Source: 2-02-FULL-55-14 sp964581115
GTDB lineage: Bacteria; Bacteroidota; Ignavibacteria; UBA10030
Assembly (NCBI GenBank): GCA_964581115.1
Contig: CAZOMY010000020.1
Location: forward strand, 1-52,639
Direction: 5' to 3'
DNA: 52,639 nucleotides
Of this stretch, positions 51,334-52,639 are shown piece after piece. A program made the position numbers and the translations under genes. The number at the start of each line of letters is the position of its first letter. Position 1 is the stretch's first letter. The notes below the pieces were generated by a model. It was given only the letters and a program-made list of their open reading frames with translations, made no database searches and was not told the DNA's origin.

Positions 51334-52266
51334 ATGCGCACACGATCCCTGCTGATCTTCGCCTCAACCCTGCTCCTGCTGGGCTGTCCTCCGGAGAAAT
51401 CCGAATCACCCACCAAAGGCCATCTTCAGATCCTGGTCGCTGAATCGATCGCGCCGCCCGTGCTTCGCCAAGTCGACGCATTCGACTCGATCTACGGAGC
51501 GCACGGCGCGCACCTGACCGCCCAGGTCGTTCCTGCTCAACTGGCGATCAGCCGCCTCATTCTCGATACCACGCGCCTCATCCTGACGCCGATCCCGCTG
51601 ACGCCCGAGGAAGAGGGCGCGGTCCGACAGCTTTCCGGTTCGTTGTCGGTCATCGTTGTGGCCTACGATGCCGTCTCGGTGGTCGTTCATCACCGAAATC
51701 CGGTGGATCGGATCACGACGGCTGAAGTGCGCGAGATCATGTCCGGGCGCCTGCGTCGCTGGGAACAGTTGCAAAACCCAAGCGGCAAGCGCGGCCCGAT
51801 CACCCTGCAGTGGCAGGACAGCGCCGATGTCGCCTTCTACCTCCAGGCCCGACTTCTCTCCAGCGGAGAACGGATCACCTCCCACCGGTCGTGGCCCGAA
51901 GCGATTCCTCTGCTCAAAGCCGTCGTGGCCGATGAGAATGCCATCGGGTTCGTGGGCCAGAGTTGGATCGACTCGGCCCGCGTCCCTGCCAAACAGCTTG
52001 ATGTGGCCGCAACGGACCAACCGGCCGACACGTCATACACACTCGTGCCGGAATCCATCGGCAAGTACTTCTCCCCTCATCCCGCCAACGTGTACCGCCG
52101 ATACTACCCCTTCTGGCGAAAGATCACGATGTACACGAAATCGCTTCGCGGCGACCTGGCGGCAGGATTCGGAACGTTCGTCGCCAACAAGGAGGGACAG
52201 CGGATCTTTCTCGAAGCGGGGCTGGTTCCTGGAACGCAGCCCATCCGCCTACGAGGCGGACCCTGA
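51334..52266 (+). CDS. PstS-like substrate-binding lipoprotein
   Basis: 310 aa. Lipobox LLLLGC, Cys18. The mature part has the type 2 periplasmic binding fold of the phosphate-binding PstS/PBP-like family: HLQILVAESIAPPVLRQVDAF, SVIVVAYDAVSVVVH, ITTAEVREIMSGRLRRWEQL (a typical PstS block), AVVADENAIGFVG and YTKSLRGDLAAGFGTFVANKEGQRIFLEAGLVP. No PstC, PstA, PstB or PhoU gene is nearby, so it could be a free-standing binder. The frame opens 87 codons upstream, but the lipoprotein signal sets the start at 51334. Confidence 0.87.
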   Translation: MRTRSLLIFASTLLLLGCPPEKSESPTKGHLQILVAESIAPPVLRQVDAFDSIYGAHGAHLTAQVVPAQLAISRLILDTTRLILTPIPLTPEEEGAVRQLSGSLSVIVVAYDAVSVVVHHRNPVDRITTAEVREIMSGRLRRWEQLQNPSGKRGPITLQWQDSADVAFYLQARLLSSGERITSHRSWPEAIPLLKAVVADENAIGFVGQSWIDSARVPAKQLDVAATDQPADTSYTLVPESIGKYFSPHPANVYRRYYPFWRKITMYTKSLRGDLAAGFGTFVANKEGQRIFLEAGLVPGTQPIRLRGGP

Positions 52267-52610
52267 AATCTCGGAGGATGGAGGAATGGAGGGTTACGGA
52301 GAACGAAAGTTTGGAGTAAAGGAGTTCAAGTCGACATCGGGATTTCGCCTTCGAGCATGTTGAGATGCAACCAGAAGGGTTTGTGTCCTAACTGCCGCGG
52401 AATTCATTCCGGGGCAGAGATCTTCAGCGAATGAAGTATGGATGGCCATCTGAGGATGGAGCACTGGTGGGCAAACCGAGGACTGGCGGAGAGCGAAGAA
52501 ATGGATTAAAGATGTCCGCGAAGAAGAGAAAGATGGATTGAGGGAGTTCCATCCGAGTTCAGGAGTGCAAAAGAACGGGGTGAGGGACACGAGTTGCCGC
52601 GAAAAGCAAG
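52267..52610. other. gene-free stretch, purine-rich degenerate repeats
   Basis: No ORF here looks like a real gene. The left part is rich in GGATGGA and GGAATGGAGG-like words on the plus strand, similar in style to the heptamer arrays but without clean register, and GGATGGA recurs near 52450. It may be the decayed remains of such an array. I see no promoter or RNA gene. Confidence 0.4.
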
Positions 52611-52637
52611 GCCGCCATCAGGTCCTCTGATGGCGGC
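52611..52637. terminator. perfect 11-bp hairpin at window end
   Basis: GCCGCCATCAG and CTGATGGCGGC pair perfectly around a GTCCT loop. On the minus strand the hairpin is followed by CTTGCTTTTC; on the plus strand TT follows and the window ends. Likely terminator, probably for a gene outside the window or bidirectional. Confidence 0.6.
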
Positions 52638-52639
52638 TT

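Overview
The window reads as one chromosome segment of a high-GC, diderm, non-photosynthetic member of the Fibrobacterota-Chlorobiota-Bacteroidota group, most like Ignavibacteria / Kapabacteria-type Chlorobiota lineages. The evidence is a giant secreted protein ending in a type IX secretion sorting domain (YPNPFNPSTTI-type motif, ~50803-51056), PorV-like outer-membrane barrels, a TonB-like helix of the Chlorobi style, and DUF5683-, DUF4296- and DUF4159-like proteins. No rRNA, tRNA, CRISPR array or insertion sequence was recognised. This lineage assignment is inference from protein style only.

Left part (1-12655, nearly all minus strand): housekeeping genes. A tightly overlapping plsY-htrA-purB run (phospholipid synthesis, periplasmic quality control, purine synthesis) is followed by an aldehyde dehydrogenase. 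Upstream lie ispG, a rhomboid protease, gapA-pgk, a ComF-type phosphoribosyltransferase and uvrB. Middle left (12785-15865): three small pilin-like genes, two of them identical within a 460-bp duplicated block but each preceded by its own -24/-12-like element, then a small lipoprotein and a LexA/CI-type repressor with two matching dyads between its promoter and start codon.

Middle (16080-31196): a GHL10-type lipoprotein, a response regulator with an unusual N-terminal half, a glycosyltransferase translationally coupled to a UvrD-type helicase that is split in two ORFs at a small palindromic insertion, acetate kinase, glycogen/alpha-glucan phosphorylase, a class III nucleotide cyclase fused to TPR/coiled-coil and a membrane span, leucine dehydrogenase, NusB and a UMF1-family transporter.

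Right part (31321-46026, all plus): a compact envelope gene cluster ExbB-ExbD-ExbD, secreted discoidin/FlgD-like protein, PorV-like barrel, 1005-aa outer-membrane protein with calcium-binding loops, 1045-aa TPR protein, a DUF4159 protein that begins with a TonB-like membrane helix, a DUF4159 lipoprotein, then two small envelope proteins. My reading is that this encodes a proton-motive-force-driven envelope machine in which the DUF4159 protein takes the place of TonB; this is the best candidate for an undescribed system. After it come the 1646-aa T9SS cargo and a solitary PstS-like lipoprotein.

A second layer runs through the whole window: many gene boundaries carry degenerate tandem arrays with a strict 7-bp (once 8-bp) period, each array with a different unit, plus imperfect palindromic elements with a CCGCAAAGAAC-like arm.
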